Shown piece by piece: positions 28,228 to 35,195 of a stretch of 64,000 bases of DNA; within the stretch, counting starts at the first letter, position 1, and every line of letters begins with the position of its first letter. The notes under the pieces were generated by a model. It searched no databases. It had not been told where the DNA came from and worked only from the letters and a program-made list of their open reading frames with translations. The stretch comes from Parapedobacter sp. SGR-10 (lineage in GTDB: Bacteria; Bacteroidota; Bacteroidia; Sphingobacteriales; Sphingobacteriaceae). The position numbers and the translations under genes were made by a program. Location of the stretch: the NCBI RefSeq assembly GCF_011030405.1, contig NZ_JAAJTJ010000004.1, positions 1-64,000 on the forward strand, read 5' to 3'.

Positions 28228-28359
28228 TATTATATTCAGATAGTGTGATGTACAAAGATGAGAAAAATCCGCATCATTTGTTTGAGCCTGTTTAAATTTA
28301 TAGGGTGAAATTTTTTATAGGCTCTTATGTATATCTTTAAAATTTGATGTGATAATTCG

Positions 28360-28367
28360 TACCTTTG
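28360..28367 (+). promoter_or_regulatory. Candidate -7 box (TACCTTTG) for ndk
   Basis: TACCTTTG matches TAnnTTTG exactly and lies 21 nt before the ATG at 28389. It overlaps the TTG at 28365, which is therefore not the start. Confidence 0.65.
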
Positions 28368-28388
28368 CAAAAAATTTTAAATCAAGTC

Positions 28389-28808
28389 ATGGCAACGAAC
28401 AGAACTTTTACGATGATTAAGCCGGATGCGGTAGCAAATGGCCACATTGGCGCTATTTTGAATGATATTATTGCAGGTGGTTTCAAGATCATCGCGATGA
28501 AATATATCCACTTGTCGAGAGAGAATGCGGGTAATTTCTATGCTGTACACAAAGACAGACCTTTTTACGGAGATTTGATCGATTTCATGACTTCTGGCCC
28601 TATTGTGGCAGCTATCTTAGAAAAAGACAATGCTGTGGAAGATTTTCGCAAATTGATCGGTGCTACTGACCCTTCAAAAGCCGAACAAGGTACGATCCGC
28701 AATAAATATGCAAAATCTATCGATGCTAATGCGATACACGGTTCGGACTCGGACGAAAATGCCGAAATCGAAGGAAACTTCTTCTTCTCTCAGTTTGAGC
28801 GATTTTAA
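28389..28808 (+). CDS. ndk: Nucleoside diphosphate kinase
   Basis: This transfers the terminal phosphate between nucleoside triphosphates and diphosphates through a phosphohistidine. It has 139 residues, the usual length. The active histidine is H117 in [15 protein letters not shown], and the N-terminal [10 protein letters not shown] is characteristic. The start at the second in-frame codon group gives [12 protein letters not shown], the normal N-terminus. It has its own promoter and ends 13 bp before a 28-nt palindrome shared with the convergent ybeY gene. Confidence 0.97.
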   Translation: MATNRTFTMIKPDAVANGHIGAILNDIIAGGFKIIAMKYIHLSRENAGNFYAVHKDRPFYGDLIDFMTSGPIVAAILEKDNAVEDFRKLIGATDPSKAEQGTIRNKYAKSIDANAIHGSDSDENAEIEGNFFFSQFERF

Positions 28809-28821
28809 GATAAAAATCATT

Positions 28822-28849
28822 GTAGAGACGCAATGCATTGCGTCTCTAC
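28822..28849. repeat. 28-nt perfect GTAG palindrome, copy 2
   Basis: Identical to the copy at 11663. It starts 13 bp after the ndk stop and ends one base before the stop codon of ybeY on the other strand, so it can act as a shared terminator. Confidence 0.95.
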
Positions 28850-28850
28850 A

Positions 28851-29285
28851 TTAAAAACCTCGTTTCGCTAAGTAGGTGTTCTCCTTGGCGGTCATCATTT
28901 CCTTATCTTCTTTTTTCTTGTCCCTGTAGCCGCATAGGTGCAACACACCGTGTATAATGACCCGATGTAGCTCGTCCTTCTCGGAAACTTTAAATTTTTG
29001 GGCATTGTCACGCACACGATCTACCGAAATAAAGATATCTCCGGCAATGACATCCTCGTTTTCCGAAGAATCGAAGGTCACGATGTCCGTATAGGTGTCG
29101 TGTTGGAGATACTGCTTGTTGATGTCGAGCAGGTAATCGTCCGAGCAGAAAATAAAATTCAATTCTGATACGCGCTTAAATCCCTCTTCGATCACTGTTT
29201 TATTGATCCATTCACGTATCTTTTGTTTCTGTGCTAGGGTAAAGACGATGTCCTCCGTAAAAAATGAGATGTCTTTAATGGCCAT
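28851..29285 (-). CDS. ybeY: YbeY endoribonuclease / 16S rRNA maturation factor
   Basis: A metal-dependent RNase of 144 residues in ribosome maturation and quality control. The active-site block is HGVLHLCGYRDK. The first two histidines of the H-x3-H-x5-H motif are present, while the position of the third reads D, a change I believe is common in Bacteroidota members. The central NKQYLQHDTYTDIVTF is also characteristic (TDVLSF-like). It follows ruvX by 3 bp on the same strand. Confidence 0.92.
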   Translation of the reverse strand: MAIKDISFFTEDIVFTLAQKQKIREWINKTVIEEGFKRVSELNFIFCSDDYLLDINKQYLQHDTYTDIVTFDSSENEDVIAGDIFISVDRVRDNAQKFKVSEKDELHRVIIHGVLHLCGYRDKKKEDKEMMTAKENTYLAKRGF

Positions 29286-29288
29286 AAT

Positions 29289-29702
29289 TCAATAACTTTG
29301 GGTTTCCATGTATGTTTGCAGGATAAGGGTGGCCGAGACGGTGTCTACCAGACCCTTTTGTTGTTTTTTCTGTTTTTTCAGATTGCTTTGTGCAATGGCG
29401 GCCGAAGCTATCTTCGAGGTAAACCGTTCGTCCACTTCCACAATGGGGATATGAGGGTATTCCTTTTTCAGTCTGCGGACAAAGCCTGTCACATGTTGTG
29501 CAGATTGGGAAGCTGTACCATCCATTTGTACGGGCTTGCCTACGATAAAAGTCTCCACAGCTTCCTTTGCCGTGTATTCTTTCAGAAAATCCCATATCTT
29601 TTCGGGATGTATGGTGTCCAGTGCCGTTGCAATGATCTGCATCGGGTCGGATACTGCAATACCTATCCGCTTTGTTCCATAATCAAAAGCCATCAATCGC
29701 AT
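29289..29702 (-). CDS. ruvX: Putative pre-16S rRNA nuclease / Holliday-junction resolvase-like (YqgF)
   Basis: An RNase H-fold nuclease of 137 residues. It opens with MAFDYGTKRIGIAVSDP, the family signature with the first catalytic aspartate, and has the later VDERFTS motif. The final conserved aspartate is in GLVDTVSA (usually KxxxDxxAA). In other bacteria it trims the 5' end of 16S rRNA. Here it is directly upstream of ybeY (3 bp), another 16S processing factor, which supports a joint rRNA-processing operon. Confidence 0.93.
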   Translation of the reverse strand: MRLMAFDYGTKRIGIAVSDPMQIIATALDTIHPEKIWDFLKEYTAKEAVETFIVGKPVQMDGTASQSAQHVTGFVRRLKKEYPHIPIVEVDERFTSKIASAAIAQSNLKKQKKQQKGLVDTVSATLILQTYMETQSY

Positions 29703-29722
29703 AAGCGCTTTTTCTGTTTCTG

Positions 29723-29730
29723 CAAAGGTA
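29723..29730 (-). promoter_or_regulatory. Candidate -7 box (TACCTTTG) for ruvX-ybeY
   Basis: TACCTTTG on the minus strand lies 20 nt before the ruvX start. With the plus-strand box at 29757 it forms a compact divergent promoter pair. Confidence 0.6.
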
Positions 29731-29756
29731 CAATTCCAATATTAGGATTAAATCAA

Positions 29757-29764
29757 TAATTTTG
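29757..29764 (+). promoter_or_regulatory. Candidate -7 box (TAATTTTG) for the deformylase-like gene
   Basis: TAATTTTG matches TAnnTTTG and lies 15 nt before the ATG at 29780. It overlaps a TTG at 29762, arguing against that start. Confidence 0.55.
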
Positions 29765-29779
29765 GAAAAAGTCATTCGT

Positions 29780-30532
29780 ATGAAAGTTACTATAGGCTTG
29801 TTGCTACTCCTGTATAGTTGTTCGCCGCTGTTTTCAAAAGACGTGATCGGAAAGGAAATAGGGCAGGAAAATCATCTTGAAACCATTATCTTTGTTCAAT
29901 CATACAAAAGCAACGTATCCGTGAATATAGACAGCGTCGAAAATTTTAGCGAGATCGAAAAAACAATCATCTTGTCCGGGGAAGCTACCGATAAACTCCA
30001 TGTATATCAAATAACGGATGAAAAGGAATTGACCGTTCTGAAAAACCCCTCGCAAGACATTCGTCACGATTATCCATTGTTGCAAACTTTGGCAACCCGT
30101 ATGCTGGCCACGGTACAGGACCCTGAGCATGCAGGTGTAGGCATTGCAGCTCCACAAGTAGGCATCAATAAGAGTCTGATATGGGTTCAGCGGTTTGACA
30201 AAGTAGATGCCCCGTTTGAATTTTACATCAATCCTAGGATCGTCTGGCGTTCCAAACTGTCTCGAAAAGGAACAGAGGGTTGCCTTTCTATTCCGGATCG
30301 CAAAGAAGACATAGAGCGCAGTTATGCCATACGCCTACAATATCAAAGTCTGGATGGAAGCCTAAAAGAAGAAAATGTCGAAGGTTTTACGGCTGTCATC
30401 TTCCAGCACGAAATAGACCACCTTTTTGGTGTCCTCTACCCCGATCGGCTCGAAGAACAACTCCAAGAGGAACGCATTCCCTTGAACGAAAAAATCCAGT
30501 TTTCTATGGAGAGGGGGGACATCGTTCCTTAG
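29780..30532 (+). CDS. Peptide deformylase-family protein with lipoprotein signal
   Basis: All three deformylase motifs are intact: GVGIAAPQVG (about residues 119-128), EGCLSIP (166-172) and HEIDH (210-214). Unlike cytosolic deformylases, it begins with a hydrophobic segment and a possible lipobox, LYSC (Cys14). About 70 extra residues of unknown fold precede the catalytic domain. If exported, it cannot act on nascent chains, so a different substrate such as formylated peptides outside the cytosol would be needed. The length is 250 residues, against roughly 170-190 for ordinary Def. The start is set by the promoter box at 29757. The gene is divergent from ruvX-ybeY. Confidence 0.85.
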   Translation: MKVTIGLLLLLYSCSPLFSKDVIGKEIGQENHLETIIFVQSYKSNVSVNIDSVENFSEIEKTIILSGEATDKLHVYQITDEKELTVLKNPSQDIRHDYPLLQTLATRMLATVQDPEHAGVGIAAPQVGINKSLIWVQRFDKVDAPFEFYINPRIVWRSKLSRKGTEGCLSIPDRKEDIERSYAIRLQYQSLDGSLKEENVEGFTAVIFQHEIDHLFGVLYPDRLEEQLQEERIPLNEKIQFSMERGDIVP

Positions 30533-30604
30533 AATCCATAAGGTTTTGAATATCCTTTTTATTTGCAATACAATTGTTTAGGTACTTACATTGTAGAATA
30601 CTGT

Positions 30605-30724
30605 CCCCCTTTGGAGGGAGTAGGGGGAGGTAAGAATATCAAGAAAATGAAAGAGGCTTTATTTGATTTTTCAGCCTCCCCCTCCCACGCTCATTGCAAC
30701 CGCACTCCCCCTCAATGAGGGGGA
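30605..30724. repeat. C/G-run inverted repeat element
   Basis: A segment CCCCCTTTGGAGGGAG-TAGGGGGAGG (30605-30630) faces CCTCCCCCTCCCAC (30675-30688), and a further CTCCCCCTCAATGAGGGGGAT hairpin-like stretch closes it at about 30704-30724. The composition differs sharply from the neighbourhood, which suggests a mobile or amplified repeat. Only one copy is in this window. Confidence 0.65.
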
Positions 30725-30836
30725 TATATTAAAAGCTAGGTTAAAGTTTGTTAAACTCGCCTTTGCACTGAAGTTTGAATCCCTTAAAACCATTAAATTG
30801 CGTGCTAAAATGTATGGTTTATAATTTTAATTGATG

Positions 30837-30844
30837 TATCTTTG
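30837..30844 (+). promoter_or_regulatory. Candidate -7 box (TATCTTTG) for bamD
   Basis: TATCTTTG matches TAnnTTTG and ends 4 nt before the ATG at 30849, implying a leaderless mRNA. Confidence 0.6.
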
Positions 30845-30848
30845 CAAA

Positions 30849-31766
30849 ATGTTATTAAATAGGCGTATTAGTGCACTTCTATTTGTGGTGTTGTTTTTTG
30901 TGCTTTTCACAGGCTGTAAGAGCAAGTTTGAAAAGCTGAAAAACAGTAATAACATCACTATGAAGTATCAGGAAGCCGTGAAATTCTATGAAAAAGGCAA
31001 ATATTCCAAAGCCCAGATACTGTTTGACGATTTGGCGAGCAAGTATCGGGGACGTACGGAAGCCGAAGATTTGTTTTATTTCCTGGCTTATACAAATTAC
31101 CGCCTGAAGGATTATACTTCTGCACGTTTTCATTTCAAACGTTTTGCCGAAACATATCCCAACAGCCCTAGGGCCGAAGAATGTAGATTCATGTCCGCAT
31201 ATTGCTATTATGTCGAATCCCCTCGTTCTACCTTGGATCAGGACAATACGCGAAAAGCAATTGACGAACTACAGCTCTTTGTCAATATCTATCCAGAGTC
31301 TGAACGTGCCAAAGAGGCTGGGGAGTTGATCCAAAACCTAAGGGACAAGCTGGAGAAAAAAGCATTTGATAATGCCAAGCTGTATTATAATATGGGTACA
31401 GCCGATGATTATAGGGCTGCTGTGATTGCTTTGGAAAATGTGTTGAAAACCTATCCCGACACAAAATATGCCGAGGAGATAGAGTTTTTGATCATCAAAT
31501 CCCAATACCTGTATGCGGACAACAGCTATCCGAACAGGCAGGAGCAAAGGTTCAATGACGCGATCGATTATGCTGAGCACTTTTTGGAGCAATATGAACA
31601 AAGCAAGTATCGTGGAGAAGCAAGTAGCCTAAAGGAGAGTGCCGGAAAGAAAATCGTAGTGGCCATGCGTAAAATGGATGAGATCAATAAGATTCGTGAA
31701 GAGCAGAATAAAGAATTGGGCATTACGGATTTGAAGGATGTTTCGGCTAGTAGTGAGACTAAATGA
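30849..31766 (+). CDS. bamD: Outer-membrane protein assembly lipoprotein BamD
   Basis: A lipoprotein of the BAM complex that helps insert beta-barrel proteins in the outer membrane, about 305 residues. The lipobox is FTGC (Cys23). Tetratricopeptide repeats follow, for example AVKFYEKGKYSKAQILFDDL and FKRFAETYPNSPRAEE. The ATG at 30849 is chosen over the TTG at 30831 because the promoter box lies between them and the signal peptide fits. It precedes rpoZ-coaBC, a common order in this group. Confidence 0.93.
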   Translation: MLLNRRISALLFVVLFFVLFTGCKSKFEKLKNSNNITMKYQEAVKFYEKGKYSKAQILFDDLASKYRGRTEAEDLFYFLAYTNYRLKDYTSARFHFKRFAETYPNSPRAEECRFMSAYCYYVESPRSTLDQDNTRKAIDELQLFVNIYPESERAKEAGELIQNLRDKLEKKAFDNAKLYYNMGTADDYRAAVIALENVLKTYPDTKYAEEIEFLIIKSQYLYADNSYPNRQEQRFNDAIDYAEHFLEQYEQSKYRGEASSLKESAGKKIVVAMRKMDEINKIREEQNKELGITDLKDVSASSETK

Positions 31767-31781
31767 GTAAAAATTTAAAGG

Positions 31782-31956
31782 AACCACATAGATACATAGA
31801 AATGTCTAAGTTGCTCATCATGGTTGGAAAATCAAGATAATATAGACGAAAATAAATTTTCAAACATAGGTCTATCCAAACTATGGTAATGCCTTTAGGT
31901 ATCTTTGTTTGTCTGATATGTAATTTAGACGTTAAGAGCTATGTTCCTATGTGGTT
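31782..31956. repeat. MITE-like element with CACATAG terminal inverted repeats
   Basis: AACCACATAG (31782-31791) and CTATGTGGTT (31947-31956) are exact 10-bp terminal inverted repeats around about 155 bp of AT-rich non-coding DNA. Near-terminal ACATAG/CTATGT motifs add a second layer. It lies between bamD and rpoZ. No flanking target duplication is clear. Confidence 0.65.
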
Positions 31957-31991
31957 AGAAATAAAAGTAAAAATACAATAATATATAAAGC

Positions 31992-32321
31992 ATGAGTCAA
32001 GTAAAAAGCAATACTGTTCCGAATACGACAGTAACAAGAGACTTAAGGGATTTGGACAAAGGAACGGACAACTTGTACGAGTCTATCGTTGTCATCAGCA
32101 AAAGAGCCAATCAGATTGCTGTGGAGGTGAAAGAAGAGCTAAACTCCAAATTGGCTGAATTTGCAAGCAGCAATGACAATTTGGAAGAAGTATTCGAAAA
32201 CCGTGAGCAGATCGAGATATCGAAGCATTATGAGCGTATGCCAAAGCCTACTTTGGTCGCTATCGACGAATTTCTGAATGATAAGGTTTATTTCAGAAAT
32301 CCGAGCAAAACGCAAGAATAA
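31992..32321 (+). CDS. rpoZ: RNA polymerase omega subunit (Bacteroidota type)
   Basis: A 109-residue protein matching the Bacteroidota omega subunit: a central segment NLYESIVVISKRANQIAVEVKEEL resembles the conserved omega core, followed by a C-terminal charged tail. Omega stabilises the beta' subunit. It is 20 bp upstream of coaBC in the same direction, the usual order in this lineage. Confidence 0.88.
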   Translation: MSQVKSNTVPNTTVTRDLRDLDKGTDNLYESIVVISKRANQIAVEVKEELNSKLAEFASSNDNLEEVFENREQIEISKHYERMPKPTLVAIDEFLNDKVYFRNPSKTQE

Positions 32322-32341
32322 TTCCCCAACCCTTTAAAGCC

Positions 32342-33547
32342 ATGTCTTTAAAAGGCAAAAATATTTTGCTAGGCGTATGCGGCAGTATTGCCGCATACAA
32401 AATAGCTTCCCTCATTCGGCTATTGGTAAAAGCCGAAGCAGAGGTGCAGGTCGTGATGACGCCTGAGGCAACCCAATTTATTACGCCTCTAACACTCTCC
32501 ACCCTTTCCAAAAAACCTGTTTTTGTCGATTATTATGATCCGAAAACCGGCGAGTGGAACAATCATGTGCATCTGGCTTTGAAAGCAGATCTTTTGTTGG
32601 TGGCACCTGCCTCTGCCAATACATTGGCCAAGTTTGCCCACGGATTGTGTGACAACCTCTTAACAGCTTGTTATTTGTCGGCCAAGTGTCCCGTGTACCT
32701 TGCTCCTGCCATGGATCTGGATATGTGGAAACATCCCGCCACGAGACAAAATATCGAAAAGCTACAAGCTCATGGTAATGTGCTGATCCCTCCAGGCGAA
32801 GGTGAGTTGGCTAGTGGTCTTGTGGGTGAGGGTAGATTGGCCGAGCCGGAGGACATTTTTGCTTTTTTGAAAAGTTCACTTACTGTCGCGTTACCTTTGT
32901 CCGGCAAGAAAGCACTGGTCACAGCGGGCCCAACCTATGAGGCTATTGATCCGGTGCGGTTCATCGGCAATCATTCCAGTGGAAAGATGGGTTATGCTAT
33001 TGCGAAGGCCTTGGCGCGTCTCGGTGCAGAGGTCACGTTGATATCCGGACCGACAGATTTGGCTACTCCGCCTTCCGTGTATCGTGTCGATGTGCGCTCG
33101 GCACAACAAATGTTTGAAGCAGCCTCGGCTCATTTTGGGGATAGTGATATCGTCGTCATGAGTGCTGCAGTAGCAGATTATACCCCTCAAGAAGTTGCCG
33201 ATCAAAAAATCAAGAAAAAAGCAGAGGATTTCAATATAACACTCAAGAAAACCGTAGATATTCTGGGGACATTAGGCCAACAGAAAACGGCCAGACAGAC
33301 TTTGGTTGGTTTTGCCCTCGAAACCAACAACGAACTGGAAAATGCCCAGAACAAATTGATTCGCAAGAATGCAGATTTCATCGTGCTGAATTCAATGCAG
33401 GACAAAGGAGCCGGATTTGCGACGGATACCAACAAGGTGACCGTCCTGCAAAAGGACGGGAAAGTGATACCGTTCGACCTCAAATCAAAAGACGATGTCG
33501 CAAGAGACATCTGCGATCTTATTGTTCAGCATCAGTTTAGGCAGTAG
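32342..33547 (+). CDS. coaBC: Bifunctional phosphopantothenoylcysteine decarboxylase/phosphopantothenate-cysteine ligase
   Basis: Two steps of coenzyme A synthesis in one 401-residue chain. The N-terminal flavin-dependent CoaC half has GVCGSIAAYKIASLI, the catalytic-type histidine in NHVHLAL, and PAMDLDMW (the usual PxMNxxMW with D for N). The CoaB half follows from about residue 185 with ALVTAGPTYEAIDPVRFIGNHSSGKMG and AAVADYTP, ending in a KK-rich substrate loop. It is co-transcribed with rpoZ. Confidence 0.95.
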   Translation: MSLKGKNILLGVCGSIAAYKIASLIRLLVKAEAEVQVVMTPEATQFITPLTLSTLSKKPVFVDYYDPKTGEWNNHVHLALKADLLLVAPASANTLAKFAHGLCDNLLTACYLSAKCPVYLAPAMDLDMWKHPATRQNIEKLQAHGNVLIPPGEGELASGLVGEGRLAEPEDIFAFLKSSLTVALPLSGKKALVTAGPTYEAIDPVRFIGNHSSGKMGYAIAKALARLGAEVTLISGPTDLATPPSVYRVDVRSAQQMFEAASAHFGDSDIVVMSAAVADYTPQEVADQKIKKKAEDFNITLKKTVDILGTLGQQKTARQTLVGFALETNNELENAQNKLIRKNADFIVLNSMQDKGAGFATDTNKVTVLQKDGKVIPFDLKSKDDVARDICDLIVQHQFRQ

Positions 33548-33630
33548 GCTATAGGCCCTATACTATAGGCTCAAAGCTTACAGCCTAAAGTCTATCGCTT
33601 ATAGCCTAGAGCTTACGGCCTACAGCTATA
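33545..33630. repeat. TAGGC/GCCTA-rich repeat between convergent genes
   Basis: The stretch starts TAGGCTATAGGCC and contains alternating direct and inverted TAGGC, AGCCTA and GCTTA motifs up to GGCCTACAGCTATA. TATAGGCT near 33564 faces AGCCTA at 33603-33608. It fills the whole 78-bp gap between the convergent stops of coaBC and the methyltransferase gene and overlaps both ends by a few bases. Confidence 0.6.
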
Positions 33631-34999
33631 AAACGGCTATCCTTAATTCTTTTGGGTAATAATTGTTGATACGGTTGGGCATGGCTTTTATCCACCCCAG
33701 ATTGACGCCTTGGTAACGCATCAGCACCCAGCCTTTTAGATTGTTGGTATTGACACCGGGATCTACCGTTTCTTTTCGGAGATAATTCAAAGCCTCATCC
33801 AATTCCAGTTCAATAGCCGGTAAATCGGGCAATATACGTACACTCAAAGCCAGATCGTGTGAAGGCACCAGTTCCTTTCCAGTCAGTTTACCGATCGGTG
33901 TGCCTGCATTTTTCAGATAAAGGACCTGTTGTAAGGCTTTCAGATCAACTTCGTATAATTTGGGAAAAACATGTAGGTCATCGTGATGTGCAAAGGTGTA
34001 TAAGCCTTCCATGTCTAGCCAGTTCTTGGCCAAGGCTTGTGGGGCATTGTTTCTGTCCAGCTTGATCTTCTTGCGGGAAAAAGTTGTTTGTTCATTTTTT
34101 TTCTGCAAGACGGCAAAGAAGAAACCTTCGCCACCCACCTTGTGCGGATAGAAACGATACCCATGTGCTCCGTGTAGGGGACTTTGCGTTTGGTCTATTC
34201 CCCACGCCTCATCTACCGATAGTGACAGAGGCGCCATCCCCCATTCGTCGATAAGCCAATCGACGATGTCCTCATTCTCTTCTTTTGAATACGAACAGGT
34301 GGAATAGAACAGATAACCGTCCTGTGTCAAGCTGTCCAGGCTATGGGCTAGGATACGTTTTTGCCGTTCGCTGCACAATTTGACATTGGCCAATGACCAC
34401 TCATCAATGGCTGCATGATCCTTGTGAAACATCCCCGAACCCGAGCAAGGGGCATCTACTACCAAAAGATCAAAGTACCCCGGCAGATGCTTAAAGGCTG
34501 AAGGGTCGTTGTTGGACACGACCACATTTGGGTTTCCCCAGCGCATCAGATTGTCGGATAGTATATTGACCCTTGCTTTGATGATCTCGTTTGATACCAG
34601 TAAGCTTTGGGGATGCAGCGCGGCATTCAGCAAAGTCGATTTGCCCCCCGGAGCTGCACATAGATCCAATGCTTTCAAAGGCTTGTCCGCCAGGGAAAGC
34701 TGTGCGATGGCATGGGCGAGAAACATGGAGCTGGCCTCCTGCGAATAATAGCAACCGGCATGAAAAAAAGGATCTAATGTAAAAATGGGTCTCTCTTTCA
34801 GATAAAATCCTTCCGTACACCAAGGAATGGATCCTGCTATGCCCAACGAAGTGTAATCAAAGGATTTCAGCGGGTTGATCCGTATCGAATTTGTCTTTTC
34901 TTCTTCTTCGTGCTTATAGACGAAAGCTTCTATATCGAATTCGGGGTCTTCTTTGAGATGATTGATCAGATCATTGGGTAGCTTGTTGCTCATCTCCAA
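33626..34999 (-). CDS. RsmB/RsmF-type rRNA cytosine-C5 methyltransferase
   Basis: A SAM-dependent RNA m5C methyltransferase of 457 residues. The SAM motif is LDLCAAPGGKSTLL, followed by the two catalytic-cysteine motifs VVDAPCSGSGMF (motif IV) and FYSTCSYSKEENE (motif VI). The C-terminal region has a PUA-like tail (residues about 300-457) resembling RsmF/YebU, which methylates 16S rRNA C1407 in E. coli. The exact target here is inferred. Confidence 0.92.
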   Translation of the reverse strand: MEMSNKLPNDLINHLKEDPEFDIEAFVYKHEEEEKTNSIRINPLKSFDYTSLGIAGSIPWCTEGFYLKERPIFTLDPFFHAGCYYSQEASSMFLAHAIAQLSLADKPLKALDLCAAPGGKSTLLNAALHPQSLLVSNEIIKARVNILSDNLMRWGNPNVVVSNNDPSAFKHLPGYFDLLVVDAPCSGSGMFHKDHAAIDEWSLANVKLCSERQKRILAHSLDSLTQDGYLFYSTCSYSKEENEDIVDWLIDEWGMAPLSLSVDEAWGIDQTQSPLHGAHGYRFYPHKVGGEGFFFAVLQKKNEQTTFSRKKIKLDRNNAPQALAKNWLDMEGLYTFAHHDDLHVFPKLYEVDLKALQQVLYLKNAGTPIGKLTGKELVPSHDLALSVRILPDLPAIELELDEALNYLRKETVDPGVNTNNLKGWVLMRYQGVNLGWIKAMPNRINNYYPKELRIAVL

Positions 35000-35195
35000 A
35001 AATAAAAAGTAAAAAGTGAAAATTCAAAAAGATCTCTTTGGCTGGAATGCACAAATATTAGTAAGTTATATAGATAGTACATACGCATGTCTCCTTTGGG
35101 GGCTATCGTGTACACACAATAAGCTCTACGAACAGGGTTGAATAAAGGCAAAATACAAGTTATCGACTTTCATTTTTTTCGTAACTTCGCAAGAT

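Larger units (their letters stand above)
30533..30848. other. Intergenic region with C/G-run repeat and bamD promoter
   Basis: This 316-bp gap holds the repeat at 30605-30724 and the bamD promoter box at 30837-30844. The rest is AT-rich, with no further ORF or RNA gene recognised. Confidence 0.6.

Noticed and set aside
28851-29285. YbeY as a degenerate or inactive enzyme because the third motif histidine reads D
   Set aside because: Many Bacteroidota YbeY sequences appear to have the same change from memory, the rest of the motif is intact and the ruvX neighbour is normal, so no anomaly is claimed.
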